A model generated the notes under the pieces. That model saw only the letters and a program-made list of their open reading frames with translations, searched no databases and was not told where the DNA came from. A program made the position numbers and the translations under genes. A stretch of 64,000 nt of DNA from Bacillus sp. CH30_1T (lineage in GTDB: Bacteria; Bacillota; Bacilli; Bacillales; Bacillaceae_B): contig NZ_VTUY01000008.1 in the NCBI RefSeq assembly GCF_008364765.1, positions 194,954 through 258,953 on the forward strand, in the 5' to 3' direction. Positions 8,643-18,093 of this stretch are shown here, piece after piece; position 1 is the stretch's first letter; each line of letters starts with the position of its first letter.

Positions 8643-10181
8643 ATGAGAATGCTTATTTTAGATTTAGATTCATTACGACCAGACCATTTGGGATGTTACG
8701 GGTATAACCGGAATACCTCTCCTAATATTGACAAAATTGCGGATGAAGGAGTTTTATTTACGAATTACTATACTTCAGATGCTCCTTGTTTCCCATCCCG
8801 GACGGCGTTGATGACCGGACGTTTCGGAATACATACAGGGGCAGTGGGTCATGGGGGAACAGCTGCAGATGTACGTATCGAAGGACCTAGCCGTTTGTTC
8901 CGAGACACTTTAACATATGAAAGCCTTCCGGCTTTCTTGCGTTCAGTTGGATTAAAAACAACACTTGTAAGTCCTTTCCCAGAAAGGCACTCCGCTTGGA
9001 CTTTTTATGCGGGATTCAATGAAGTGCATAACACAGGAAAAGTCGGTTTTGAATCAGCGGATGAAGTGACACCGACTATTTTAAAGTGGGTAGAGGATAA
9101 CGCCAAAGAGGATAACTGGATGTTATATGTGAATTATTGGGATCCACATACACCTTACCGAACGCCAGAGAGTTTCGAGAACCCATTTGAAAACGAACCT
9201 CTGCCAGAGTGGATTACGGAGGAAGTCCTTATGCAGCACAGGCAAAAGGTCGGTCCTCATAGTGCTCAAGATTTGAATATGTATGATAATTCAACAAATC
9301 CTCAGTTCCCTCGTTATCCAGGAGAGATTTCGGATTTGGACGATTTACGTCAAGTGATTGATGGATATGATTGCGGTGTTCGACATATGGATGAAAACAT
9401 AGGACATATTTTCAAAGCTCTTGAAGCACAAGGCGTTATGGATGACCTTGTCGTTATTATTTCAGCAGACCATGGAGAAAACTTAGGAGAGCTAGGAATA
9501 TATGCTGAACATGGAACCGCAGACAATGCAACATGCCGAATTCCGATGATTATCCGTTGGCCAGGTATGAAACAGGGACATGTCGATCACGGATTACACT
9601 ATCATCTTGATCTTTTGCCAACTCTGGCTGAACTACTTGGAAAAGATCCGAAACAAAGCTGGGATGGTACAAGCTATGCCTCAGTGTTAACAAGCGGGCA
9701 AGAGAACGGAAGAGAATTTTTAGTTATTTCCCAATGTGCTCATGTGTGTCAACGGAGTGTTCGTTTTGAAAACTGGCTATACATTCGGACGTATCATGAC
9801 GGATTCCATTTATTTGATGAGGAAATGTTATTTAATCTTCAGAACGATCCGTATGAACAACATAACTTAGCAATGGAAAAACCAAGTGTTTGTAAGGAGG
9901 CAGTCTATTATCTCAATCAATGGCATGATGAGATGATGAAAACGATGCCGTTTGATGTAGATCCGCTGTGGACTGTCATCAAGGAGGGAGGACCATATCA
10001 TGCTCAATCAGAGCACTTAAAGAGATATATAAAACGATTAGAGGTAACAGGGCGCGGCTGGGCAATTTCAGAGTTGATGAAAAGGCATCCGCTAGCATTT
10101 GAAGAATCAAAACCAGAAAATTTTGCCCAAAAATCGTTTGAGCATTTTAGACCAAGCTACCGGATATTAAATAGGACATGA
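8643..10181 (+). CDS. Type I (formylglycine) sulfatase
   Basis: The protein has 512 residues from the ATG at 8643, which has AGAGAGGA at good spacing; an ATG at 8622 would add seven residues but lacks a site. The alkaline-phosphatase fold is marked by LILDLDSLRPDHLGCYGY (metal ligands near D7 and D9), the sulfatase signature CFPSR (C49, to be converted to formylglycine) followed by TALMTGRFGIHTG, and ISADHGENLG with two further metal ligands. No signal peptide is seen, so it hydrolyses an imported sulfate ester. The downstream GH3 glycosidase and upstream symporter suggest a sulfated glycoside. The C-terminal ~120 residues resemble the usual sulfatase tail (FHLFDEEMLFNLQNDPYEQHNLA). Confidence 0.93.
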   Translation: MRMLILDLDSLRPDHLGCYGYNRNTSPNIDKIADEGVLFTNYYTSDAPCFPSRTALMTGRFGIHTGAVGHGGTAADVRIEGPSRLFRDTLTYESLPAFLRSVGLKTTLVSPFPERHSAWTFYAGFNEVHNTGKVGFESADEVTPTILKWVEDNAKEDNWMLYVNYWDPHTPYRTPESFENPFENEPLPEWITEEVLMQHRQKVGPHSAQDLNMYDNSTNPQFPRYPGEISDLDDLRQVIDGYDCGVRHMDENIGHIFKALEAQGVMDDLVVIISADHGENLGELGIYAEHGTADNATCRIPMIIRWPGMKQGHVDHGLHYHLDLLPTLAELLGKDPKQSWDGTSYASVLTSGQENGREFLVISQCAHVCQRSVRFENWLYIRTYHDGFHLFDEEMLFNLQNDPYEQHNLAMEKPSVCKEAVYYLNQWHDEMMKTMPFDVDPLWTVIKEGGPYHAQSEHLKRYIKRLEVTGRGWAISELMKRHPLAFEESKPENFAQKSFEHFRPSYRILNRT

Positions 10182-10352
10182 AAAGATAAGATTGAATATG
10201 GAGAATGAAAATCTGGTGTAAGAACAGAGGACTAGTGGAGCGGAAGCGGTGCAAACTGACTCCGCCTTATTTTGTATTTATGCGTGATTTATCTTCCAAT
10301 CCAAATTATATTGCTAGGTTTGTATAAACTTGATAAACAATATCCACAAATC

Positions 10353-10368
10353 GTGATAAAACTATCAC
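10353..10368. promoter_or_regulatory. Inverted repeat upstream of the GH3 gene
   Basis: GTGATA (10353-10358) and TATCAC (10363-10368) form a perfect 6-4-6 palindrome about 30 bases before the GH3 start. The GH3 gene is separated from the sulfatase by 218 bp, so it may have its own promoter, with this as a possible operator. The regulator is unknown; the upstream AraC protein is one candidate. Confidence 0.4.
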
Positions 10369-10399
10369 TTTTTAATTCTATGATACAGGAGTACTAGAT

Positions 10400-12697
10400 A
10401 TGAACAGAGATATTAAATCAATGATTTCCCAGATGACTTTAGAAGAAAAAGCAGGAATGTGTTCAGGATTTGACTATTGGCATACAAAAGCTGTCGAGAG
10501 ACTGGGAATACCGTCTATTACGTTGTCGGACGGACCGCATGGACTAAGGAAACAGGAAGGCACTGCAGACCATTTGGGATTGAACAGCAGTAAGCCGGCC
10601 ACATGTTTCCCTCCAGCTGTCAATACGGCATCTTCTTGGGATCGTCAATTGATTAAGAAAATGGGAAATGCATTAGGTGTAGAGTGTCAGGCAGAGGATA
10701 TCGCAATACTTCTTGGTACAGGAACCAACTTGAAACGTTCGCCATTATGCGGACGGAACTTTGAGTACTTTTCTGAGGATCCATATTTGTCTGCCAATAT
10801 GGCAGCAAATTATATTAATGGATTACAAAGCCAAGGAGTAGGAGCATCCCTGAAGCATTTTGCGGCAAATAACCAGGAATATAATCGCTTTCTTACTAAT
10901 GTTGAAGTGGATGAAAGGACACTTAGGGAAATATATCTGGCAAGTTTTGAAGGAGCGGTAAAGGAGGCACAACCATGGACCGTAATGTGTGCATATAACC
11001 AGCTAAATGGTTACTATTGTTCGGAAAATAAATACCTTTTGACTGATATTTTAAAAGAGGAATGGGGTCATGAAGGTATTGTGGTTTCAGATTGGGGGGC
11101 TGTAAATGAAAGGGTCGAAGGGCTGGCTGCAGGGCTGGACCTGGAAATGCCTCCCGGTATCTTCGAAGGGGACAAAAAGATTATCGCTGCTGTAAAAAAT
11201 GGAACACTCTCAGAAGATGTCCTTAATAAAGCAGTAGAAAGACTGCTGAATGTTATATTTAAGTCAGTGGACAGTAAGAAGGAAAAGGTCGTCTGTGACA
11301 TGGAGGAACATCATAAGCTGGCAAGGGAAATTGCGAGTGAAAGTATGGTCCTGCTGAAAAATGAAGACAACTTACTGCCATTAAAAAAGGAAGGAACACT
11401 TGCAGTAATAGGTGCATTTGCAGAAGAACCCAGGTTTCAAGGGGGAGGAAGCTCATATATTATTCCAACAAAAATAGACATTCCATTAAGAGAGATTGAA
11501 AAGCTTGCGGGTCAGGAAATGAAGGTTGTCTATGCAGAAGGTTACAGGAAAGACGGATCGACGGGCAGGTACTCCAAGCATGCGTTAAAGTCGTCCAGCG
11601 ACCAACCGGATATGAAACTGATAGAAGAAGCAAAAGTAACTGCTAAGAAGGCGGATGTAGCCATTGTATTTGCAGGACTGCCTGAAGCTTATGAGTCAGA
11701 AGGATCTGACAGGAAACATATCAGAATTCCCGAAGGGCAGAGAAAACTGATCGAAGCGGTGGCAGAAGTGCAGAAAAATACTGTAGTAGTGCTTAGTAAT
11801 GGCTCACCAATTGAGATGCCGTGGCTAGACGATGTGAAAGGTGTCCTTGAGGCTTATTTAGGAGGGCAAGCTGCCGGCGGTGCTATTGCAGACCTTCTAT
11901 TTGGTATAGCTAACCCATGTGGAAAGACTGCAGAAACTTTCCCTAAGAAAATCAGTGACAATCCGTCTTATTTGAACTTTCCTGGAAATGAGAAAAGGGT
12001 GGAGTACAGAGAAGGATTATTCATCGGTTACAGATATTATGATGCCATGGAAATTGAACCATTGTTCCCGTTTGGTTTTGGATTGAGCTATACAAGTTTT
12101 GATTATACCGGAATTTCAATTGATAAGAAGGAAATGTACGATAATGATTCAGTAACTGTAAAGGTTAAAGTAAAGAATACGGGTACGGTAACAGGAAAAG
12201 AAATTGTTCAGTTATATGTAAGAGATGTTGAAAGTAGTGTGATTAGGCCATATAAAGAGCTAAAGGGTTTTGATAAGGTAGAGCTTGATCCGGGAGAAGA
12301 AAAAACTGTAGAGTTCGTACTGAATAAAAGAGCTTTTGCCTATTACAATTCCGATATTAAGGACTGGTATGTGAAAAGTGGAGAATTTGAAATTCTAGTT
12401 GGAAAATCTTCAAAAGAAATTGTTCTAAATGAAATTATTTATGTCAAATCAACTACAGTGATTAAAAAGAGATTTACCAGAAATTCTACCCTTTTTGATT
12501 GTATGTCAGACCCGGTACGTACTGAAAACATAAAACCATTGATAGAGAGTATTGCAGAAAAATTCAGTTTTCAGGGGGAGTCTAAAAGCCAGACACAATT
12601 TTTAAATGATATGCCGCTAAGGTTGCTTATTTCATTTCAGCCTATTCCATTTACAGAAGCAGATCTGGACAACTTGTTGCACAAATTGAATGAGTAA
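10400..12697 (+). CDS. Glycoside hydrolase family 3 (beta-glucosidase-like)
   Basis: The protein has 765 residues. The N-terminal GH3 barrel (1-290) contains [40 protein letters not shown] and the nucleophile motif [10 protein letters not shown] (D231). The C-terminal alpha/beta domain (310-560) has [11 protein letters not shown] and the [14 protein letters not shown] segment where the acid/base usually lies. A fibronectin III-like domain follows (about 575-690), and the last 80 residues are an extension I do not recognise. No signal peptide is present, so it cleaves an imported glycoside, probably removing a terminal beta-glucose or related sugar. It closes the sulfatase island. The start has CAGGAGT about ten bases upstream. 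Confidence 0.88.
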   Translation: MNRDIKSMISQMTLEEKAGMCSGFDYWHTKAVERLGIPSITLSDGPHGLRKQEGTADHLGLNSSKPATCFPPAVNTASSWDRQLIKKMGNALGVECQAEDIAILLGTGTNLKRSPLCGRNFEYFSEDPYLSANMAANYINGLQSQGVGASLKHFAANNQEYNRFLTNVEVDERTLREIYLASFEGAVKEAQPWTVMCAYNQLNGYYCSENKYLLTDILKEEWGHEGIVVSDWGAVNERVEGLAAGLDLEMPPGIFEGDKKIIAAVKNGTLSEDVLNKAVERLLNVIFKSVDSKKEKVVCDMEEHHKLAREIASESMVLLKNEDNLLPLKKEGTLAVIGAFAEEPRFQGGGSSYIIPTKIDIPLREIEKLAGQEMKVVYAEGYRKDGSTGRYSKHALKSSSDQPDMKLIEEAKVTAKKADVAIVFAGLPEAYESEGSDRKHIRIPEGQRKLIEAVAEVQKNTVVVLSNGSPIEMPWLDDVKGVLEAYLGGQAAGGAIADLLFGIANPCGKTAETFPKKISDNPSYLNFPGNEKRVEYREGLFIGYRYYDAMEIEPLFPFGFGLSYTSFDYTGISIDKKEMYDNDSVTVKVKVKNTGTVTGKEIVQLYVRDVESSVIRPYKELKGFDKVELDPGEEKTVEFVLNKRAFAYYNSDIKDWYVKSGEFEILVGKSSKEIVLNEIIYVKSTTVIKKRFTRNSTLFDCMSDPVRTENIKPLIESIAEKFSFQGESKSQTQFLNDMPLRLLISFQPIPFTEADLDNLLHKLNE

Positions 12698-13070
12698 TTG
12701 TATTAAGGATGAATTATTAAATTTTTTCTATGTTTGGTTTGCAATAAAGGCATGTTTTATCTTTGGATTATCCTGTATGTTTAGTAGTTAACTTATCAGT
12801 ACTCTAACTTCAGATGGGAGTTTCAAAGTTCTTGGAAAAACCATTTATTGAACAATAAGCTTTGCTTTTTTGAGAGAATGTCAATCAGTCGATGAGCTCT
12901 TCTTAGATGAAGCTGAGGTAAATAATAAAAATAACGCGAAATGTTCGAGCTCTTGTTCTGCAGATAGAATATATTAGATAGAAAGCTTAAGAGAAGAAGT
13001 CGAAAAATATGAAAGAATGAAGGAAAACAAGTAATGTAGCCCTTCTGTTCAGACGGTTAATCGTCGTGGA
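12698..13070. other. Intergenic debris between the GH3 gene and the IS6 remnant
   Basis: No intact gene is visible. On the plus strand a short open end (about 12986-13034) reads SLREEVEKYERMKENK then stop, which looks like the charged C-terminal helix of a lost protein. The rest is AT-rich without recognisable signals. Confidence 0.35.
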
Positions 13071-13737
13071 GGTTCTGGTGCAATATGATTTGATAGGAAC
13101 ATAGGGCCTAAATATCCTTTTCATCTGTGAATTATGATACTACCCCTAATAATTTATTTATGAATTCAATCTCGCTTTGGACAGTCTTCACCCCTTGTTG
13201 AAGCTGTCCTTTTTTCAGCATATGCATCACTTCCACTCCACAGATGATCTGTTTGGCTGTTCGAAACGTTTTTAATCCTAGCATAGAACGGACTCGCTTC
13301 TTAATAAAGCGATGATCTTGCTCCACTATATTATTCAAGTACTTCTGTTGTCTAAGTTGCATACTGTCTGGTATACTTTTCTCCTTTTTAATTGTTCAAT
13401 TGCTATAGGATAAGCCGGATTTTTATCGACTGTCATGACACGAGGCTTAGAAACATGAATAGAACTCAAAGCTTTCTTGAAGAAGCGCTTTGCAGCCTCT
13501 TTATCTCTTGTTTTACTGAGATGAAAATCAATCGTGTTTCCTTTGGAATCCACTGCACGATACAGATACATCCATTGACCTTTTACTTTGATATACGTTT
13601 CATCGACTCTCCAGGAATCATTCGTTTGCTTAAGATGATGCCGTACTCTTTGGTCTAATTCAGATCCATATTGATGAACCCAACGCATAATCGTTGTGTG
13701 AGCCATCGACAAGCCACGTTCTTCACGGAACACCTAA
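13071..13737 (-). mobile_element. Truncated IS6-family insertion sequence
   Basis: The end at 13071-13088 (GGTTCTGGTGCAATATGA) resembles the terminal inverted repeat of IS6/IS431-type elements (GGTTCTGTTGCAAAG). The other end is missing: transposase homology stops abruptly near 13735 and host-like sequence begins, so about the first 50 codons and one terminus are lost. It marks the right edge of the sulfatase island. Confidence 0.75.
13132..13733 (-). pseudogene. IS6-family transposase, N-truncated and frameshifted
   Basis: Two overlapping reading frames together give the DDE core of an IS6 transposase. The first (13335-13733) has TTIMRWVHQYG, VDETYIKVKGQWMYLYRAVDSKG (first D) and VMTVDKNPAY (second D). 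The second (13132-13362) has KYLNNIVEQDHRFIKKRVRSMLG (the E). The frame changes around 13345-13362, and the N-terminal zinc-finger-like part is missing. The family does not use programmed frameshifting, so this is a dead copy. Confidence 0.88.
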
Positions 13738-13817
13738 ACAAGATAAAGCATTTAATTGAAGAAGCAGAAGGTGGATACTACAGATTGGTGGAATCTGTTA
13801 ATAATTCTAAATTCTAA
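13735..13817 (+). pseudogene. C-terminal remnant of an unidentified gene
   Basis: Immediately beyond the IS6 truncation point the plus strand reads NKIKHLIEEAEGGYYRLVE and ends SVNNSKF-stop at 13817. This looks like the end of a real coding sequence cut by the insertion. The family could not be identified. Confidence 0.4.
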
Positions 13818-13873
13818 TTTAAGAAATAAATTATTTACGATCAAAGAATGAGGAGGGAAAAACAATAAATAAA

Positions 13874-14407
13874 ATGAAAATCGGAAGTATCTTAGGAAGC
13901 ACGCGTCAAGGGCGTTTAAGCCCGCAAGTTGGTGATTGGGTCAAGGAGATTGCTGACAACCGGAGAGATGCAAATTATGAAATTGTAGATATTGCAGATT
14001 TTAAACTACCATTTTTAGGAGAAGGAACTGGTCATGAACCAGGATTAAAAGCTTGGTCAGAAAAAATTTCAAGCTTAGATGGATTTGTCTTTATAGTTCA
14101 GGAATACAATCACAGTATCACAGGAGCATTAAAGAATGCACTTGATTCAGCACGCAATGAATGGAACAACAAGGCAGCATGTATCGTAAGCTATGGTTAA
14201 ACAGGTGGAGCTCGTGCAGCTGAACATTTGCGTGGAATCTTAGGAGAATTATTAGTAGCGGACGTTCGTGTACACCCAACATTATCATTATTTACAGACT
14301 TTGGAAATTTTCGCACCTTTAAACCAGCTGAATTACACCTTGATAATGTAAATGCAATGTTAGAGCAAACTATCGTATGGAGCAGTGCATTAAAAACTTT
14401 ACGGTAA
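13874..14407 (+). pseudogene. NAD(P)H-dependent FMN reductase with one in-frame stop
   Basis: Residues 1-108 have the flavodoxin-like FMN reductase start (KIGSILGSTRQGRLSPQVGDWV), EYNHSITGALKNALDSARNEW and CIVSYG. A TAA at 14198-14200 follows, and the same frame then continues TGGARAAEHLRGILGELL through LKTLR to a stop at 14405-14407. Relatives read SYGSTGGARA, so one Ser codon (TCA) probably became TAA. The full frame of 177 codons matches the family's length. GAGGAGGG precedes the start. Either a recent nonsense mutation or a sequence error; it lies beside other decaying genes. Confidence 0.88.
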
Positions 14408-14507
14408 ACACCACTACAAATATAGGTAAATAGAAAATTAAGTTATATCCGTTAAATCCCACAATAATAATTATTAGGCTTTGATAATCGTTAGTGATCT
14501 TCAACAA

Positions 14508-14543
14508 TCGGGCGCTTTTCTTTAATAAGAAGGCGTCTTTTTG
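14508..14543 (+). terminator. Imperfect terminator after the FMN reductase remnant
   Basis: A GC-containing hairpin of the form GGGCGCTTTTCTT / AAGAAGGCGTC, closed by a TAAT loop and followed by TTTTT. Pairing is imperfect. Confidence 0.5.
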
Positions 14544-14625
14544 TAATGATTATGTTTAAGTGTTAAAGAGATTGTGAAGGTTTCTACTTAAACTATAGGG
14601 TGTGTTTGTTAAAGAATAAAGAGAA

Positions 14626-14697
14626 AAGCCATTTAACATTTTAGATATGTCTAATATGTTAAATGACTTATTATTATTGTTTTTTTTATTTTAAGTA
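14626..14697 (+). terminator. Long AT-rich hairpin with T run (facing both ways)
   Basis: AAGCCATTTAACAT... (14626 on) pairs with ...ATGTTAAATGACTT (ending near 14669), and a T-rich run including eight Ts follows on the plus strand. The minus-strand lamin-tail pseudogene reads into this hairpin at its very end, which suggests its original C-terminus is lost. Confidence 0.6.
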
Positions 14698-16568
14698 TTG
14701 ATAACTTGAGCTCTGTTTGGGATGGATCTACGGAGTATTCAAGTTCGCCATCTTTGTAAATGTGATAACTGTATAGATCGGATTCAGTTGAAGCGTCCCA
14801 GGTTAAAACAGCTTCCCCGTTGCCCGCAGTTGCCTCAAGGTTGGTCGGTGATATCGGTGTTTCTTCATCTGACACGGGACGATCAGGTGCTTGATCTTCA
14901 ACAACCCATCCCGGAGTCGGATATTGGCCAGCTGCCAATTTTTCCATTGTCCGGGTATTATTTTTTTGGATAGGTATAAGTGACGGTTTGTTTTAGAGAT
15001 ACATCTTCTGCTGAGTATTCTGCTCTGACGACTTCGAGTCCATCAGGGTCATAAACGGTCAGTGTATTGCCGCCGTTGACCAGGCCGGCGATATCCCCGA
15101 GGACGATCGTATACTCTTCTTGAAAATACTTGCTTTTGTACGAATAGAAATAGTTATAATTAAATGCTTCGAGGGAAATAGGGCTGATGGATGCATTTCT
15201 AGTCCAGACCACCACAGTATCCCAAGGCTTCAAAATGTGAGTGTCCCCGATTTCTTCATCCCAGTTATAGGAGGCAAATCGATACCCTTTCAGATCGATC
15301 GGGTCGGGGCTATTGTTATAAAGCTCAAAGTATTCGAATGCATCGTAGCCTGCATAGTTATCTGTGTTCGGAATCAATTCGGTGATCAGCAGGTTTGGTG
15401 TCGGTACGTTTTCTGTCGGTCCTGTGACGAGTGGTGCAGAAGCTTCCGATTCATTTCCGACTTGATCGAGTGCAGTTACTTCTAAAGTGTACTCCCTGTT
15501 CAATTCCAGAGGGGATACGATCAAACTCGTTTTGTCAGCAGCGACGGTACCGTAAAGTGTTCCGTTGATGTAGACGCGGTATCCAGCAAGATCGCTTTCT
15601 GTATTGGCAGTCCAAAGCAACTTTACATGATCGTTCGCTGGATTTGCTTTCAGTCCGGAAGGCGTGGCTGGGGCTTCACTGTCCACGACCTCCTGTGGGA
15701 CAACCTGGACTTCTTTTGTTGCAGGGGATTCGTTTCCTTCCGAGTCCACAGCTGTCACCCGGAATGTATATGCCTGCCCATTTTCCAATCCATCAATGAT
15801 TGAAATGGTCGCATCTGTAGAGGTGGTCGTTCCATCAGAGTGGTAGATCGTATAGGAGACTGCACCTTCTGAAGCTTCCCACTCAAGGGTAACCGATTGG
15901 TTGGCGGGAGTTGCAGTCAGGTTAGATGGTGTAGTAGGACCTGACACTTGTTCAGGCAGTAAAACGGCAGGAGTTGGTGGTTCATCGTTGCCTAACTTCA
16001 TCATTTCAGCTGAGCTGGTTGCCTGGTAAATGATACTGCGGTTTGTGATGCCATCGACTTCCCCATCATTGATTAACGCGGTACTAAGGATATTGTCATC
16101 AGCATCAGCAATTCCTACTTGGCGAAGGCTGCTGTCATGCAATCCTTGACCTGATGTCGTCAGCTTGATTTCGTATACTTCATCGGCAGTGAGATACATG
16201 TCATAGTTAGAGTTGAAGTCCCATAGCGGTATATCAGGATAAGCGAATTTCTTTAACCAGAGGACCAGGGACTCTTTCGGCTGGATGGTCTTGTCTTCGA
16301 TGGGCCATCGGTTGGCCGGGCTTGAGAAGTTACTCGTGAAGTATTGGAGTTGATAATCTTGTAGATTGATTGCTTCTGAGGTCGTATTATAGATTTCGAC
16401 GTACTCATAGGGCTGTCCGGAACCGTCGGATTTGGTGACGATTTCCGTGATGACAAGAGGCGGGGTGGAATCCTTCGCGCTTGCAATGTGAGCATGAAGC
16501 AATAATAGTCCTACGAATCCTAAAGCAAGAAGGGCTAACCTGCTAATTGATCTGTTTTTCAACTTCAT
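14651..16568 (-). pseudogene. Secreted lamin-tail/fibronectin III protein, frameshifted
   Basis: The ORF from 16568 has a signal peptide (residues 1-31, ending AHIASA), a lamin-tail domain (about 37-190, PLVITEIVTKSDG...YEYVEIYN), two FN3 domains (about 212-290 and 298-382) and a second lamin-tail domain (about 392-530, LLITELIPNTDN...FEYFELYN). It stops in a run of seven As near 14960 (TYTYPKK-stop). One base fewer would continue as PKNNTRTMEKLAAGQYPTPGW into the ORF at 14651-14947, which carries a third FN3 start (ISPTNLEATAGNGEAVLTWDAS). That ORF ends inside a terminator hairpin. Such proteins are cell-surface or secreted, often attached to nucleases or phosphatases. AGGAGG precedes the start. 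Confidence 0.82.
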
Positions 16569-16602
16569 TTCCTCCTTTTAAAATGTTATTTATGTATAAA
16601 TG

Positions 16603-16664
16603 AAAAGAACCCCATGGCAATGGAGTGCACGATAAACGTACACGCGATTGACACAGGGTTCTCC
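16603..16664 (-). promoter_or_regulatory. Structured leader with intrinsic terminator before the lamin-tail gene
   Basis: On the minus strand AGAACCC (16662-16656) pairs with GGGTTCT (16612-16606) followed by TTTTC. A GTGTACG/CGTGCAC stem lies inside (16643-16637/16631-16625). It sits about 40 bases before the gene start and roughly 30 bases after a possible -10 (GATTATA near 16688-16682), so it is in the 5' leader, not at the end of another gene. An attenuator or small riboswitch is possible; I recognise no known class. Confidence 0.5.
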
Positions 16665-16765
16665 TCATCTCTACCCGCTATATAATCTTACTAACTCCAT
16701 CATACAATGAGCGCTTGGGGGTGGTAATGGCCATTCTAGAAAATTTAGAATTTTTAGATATATCA

Positions 16766-16794
16766 TTGAAATGAAAGAAAGATTGGTGTATGAT
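16766..16794 (+). promoter_or_regulatory. Sigma-A-type promoter of mgtC
   Basis: TTGAAA (16766-16771), a 17-base spacer and TATGAT (16789-16794). Transcription would give a leader of about 140 bases before the MgtC start. The leader contains a very short ORF (MKRIV) after a purine-rich site, but no recognised magnesium riboswitch. Confidence 0.6.
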
Positions 16795-16943
16795 AAAAGG
16801 AATATTATGAGAAATGAAGCTTGGTAGGAAGAGGAGAAGAGATCACCTATGAAGCGAATTGTATGATTTTTTCACAATGGGGTGGAGAAATCAGGCATTC
16901 GTTTTGTGGCGCGGTCTCTTTTTAGTTTAAGGAGGATGGCGGA

Positions 16944-17477
16944 ATGACGCATTACATGAATGAGGTATCGGGATTCTTCTGGCAGCATGATATCTATTTC
17001 CGGATTTTGGTCAGTGCTGTATTAGGATTCATCATTGGATGGGACAGGACATCGAAAAATAAGCCCGCTGGTTTAAAAACATATACGTATGTATCGGTGG
17101 CATGTACATTGATTACAATCGTCTCGATCGAAGGTGCGGAGATGCTCAGTCTACCGGACAGCGGAAAAGTAATGGACCCGTTTCGTCTGGCAGCGCAAAT
17201 CGTATCGGGACTCGGATTCCTCGGTGCAGGAGTGATCCTGAAAGATGGGTTGCGGGTGAAGGGACTGACTTCAGCTGCGATGATTTTTTACGTTGGGGGA
17301 ATCGGAATTGGTATTGGAGCTGGATTTTATTCTATAGTCATCTTCGCAACACTGGTAACCTTCATCATTACCAAGATAGGTAATATCTTTGAAGAGAGGG
17401 ATATCACGTCAGTGCGCCTCCCGTGGATCAGGAAAAAAAGAAAGACAGACGATGCAGAAAAAAAGGTGGGAACGTGA
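16944..17477 (+). CDS. MgtC/SapB family membrane protein
   Basis: The protein has 177 residues. Four or five membrane segments span residues 18-150; ILVSAVLGFIIGWDRTSKNKPAGLKTYTYVSVACTL and LAAQIVSGLGFLGAGVILKDG with GLTSAAMIFYVGGIGIGIGAGFY are the family's signatures. MgtC proteins help cells cope with low magnesium and modulate the F-type ATP synthase in some bacteria. The C-terminal 30 residues are charged and cytoplasmic. AAGGAGG lies upstream of the ATG. It stands alone between its own promoter and a bidirectional terminator. Confidence 0.88.
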   Translation: MTHYMNEVSGFFWQHDIYFRILVSAVLGFIIGWDRTSKNKPAGLKTYTYVSVACTLITIVSIEGAEMLSLPDSGKVMDPFRLAAQIVSGLGFLGAGVILKDGLRVKGLTSAAMIFYVGGIGIGIGAGFYSIVIFATLVTFIITKIGNIFEERDITSVRLPWIRKKRKTDDAEKKVGT

Positions 17478-17533
17478 AAGTGAGCTCAACTCCAGTGTAT
17501 GCAGTTCAGTTACGAAATTTAACATCACAAAGG

Positions 17534-17573
17534 AAAAGGCACACGAATTTCCAAGTGAATTCGTGTGCCTTTT
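17534..17573. terminator. Bidirectional terminator between mgtC and the GNAT gene
   Basis: AAAAGGCACACGAATT (17534-17549) pairs perfectly with 17558-17573 around an eight-base loop, with As on one side and Ts on the other, so it serves both converging genes. Confidence 0.93.
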
Positions 17574-17580
17574 CTTAATG

Positions 17581-18048
17581 TTATATCAAAATGGAAAAAG
17601 TGGGTTCATCAAAGGTCATTATATTTTCTTCTGAAAAACCAAATTTCAAATAAAATAATCTCCCTGCTTCATTTTCGTGATGAACCGTTAAATTCAAACG
17701 ATTACAAGAATGATTGGTGGTTTTAATATGTCTGATTACTTCTTTTAACGTTTTTGAGCCCAATCCGATTCTTTGAAATCTTTTATCTATGAAAAAATGA
17801 AACAGCCAGTAATCATCTCTACTGCCTGGTGTATAATGCAGATTGAAAAAGCCTACCATCTTATTTTGATTGTAAATGCCATATGGCTCTACCATTTTTC
17901 CACCAGGTCTTATATACGCTTTAGCAAGGGCAATAGCGACGGGAGGATGAATAGATGCAACAAATTTAAGTTGATCATCGTGGACGGATAGTTCAAGTGC
18001 TTCTCGCCAATTGTCTGCACTTATTAATTTAATACTGATATCTGACAT
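17581..18048 (-). CDS. GNAT family N-acetyltransferase (spermidine acetyltransferase-like)
   Basis: The protein has 155 residues and the GNAT fold: IKLISADNWREALELSVHDDQ at the start, VGFFNLHY, the acetyl-CoA loop FIDKRFQRIGLGSKTLKEVI (Q/RxxGxG around 93-100) and LTVHHENEAGRLFYLKFGF. The layout resembles BltD/PaiA-type polyamine acetyltransferases, where the opening strand is followed by a helix binding the amine; the substrate assignment is tentative. It converges on mgtC and lies downstream of glpP without an obvious shared promoter. Confidence 0.8.
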   Translation of the reverse strand: MSDISIKLISADNWREALELSVHDDQLKFVASIHPPVAIALAKAYIRPGGKMVEPYGIYNQNKMVGFFNLHYTPGSRDDYWLFHFFIDKRFQRIGLGSKTLKEVIRHIKTTNHSCNRLNLTVHHENEAGRLFYLKFGFSEENIMTFDEPTFSILI

Positions 18049-18093
18049 ACGACACCTCAGTTATTTTTATCTGATTTAACTAACCCTTTTTGG

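Noticed and set aside
8012-8707. 231-residue ORF overlapping the FGE gene
   Set aside because: It is the +2 shadow of the FGE coding region and shows no domain; the FGE frame contains all catalytic motifs.
13132-13733. Programmed frameshift in the IS6 transposase
   Set aside because: The family makes one uninterrupted protein, there is no slippery heptamer at the shift, and the N-terminus and one inverted repeat are also missing.
16795-16943. Magnesium riboswitch (M-box) or MgtL-like leader before mgtC
   Set aside because: None of the M-box core sequences is present, and the five-codon ORF is too short and poorly placed to support a leader peptide.
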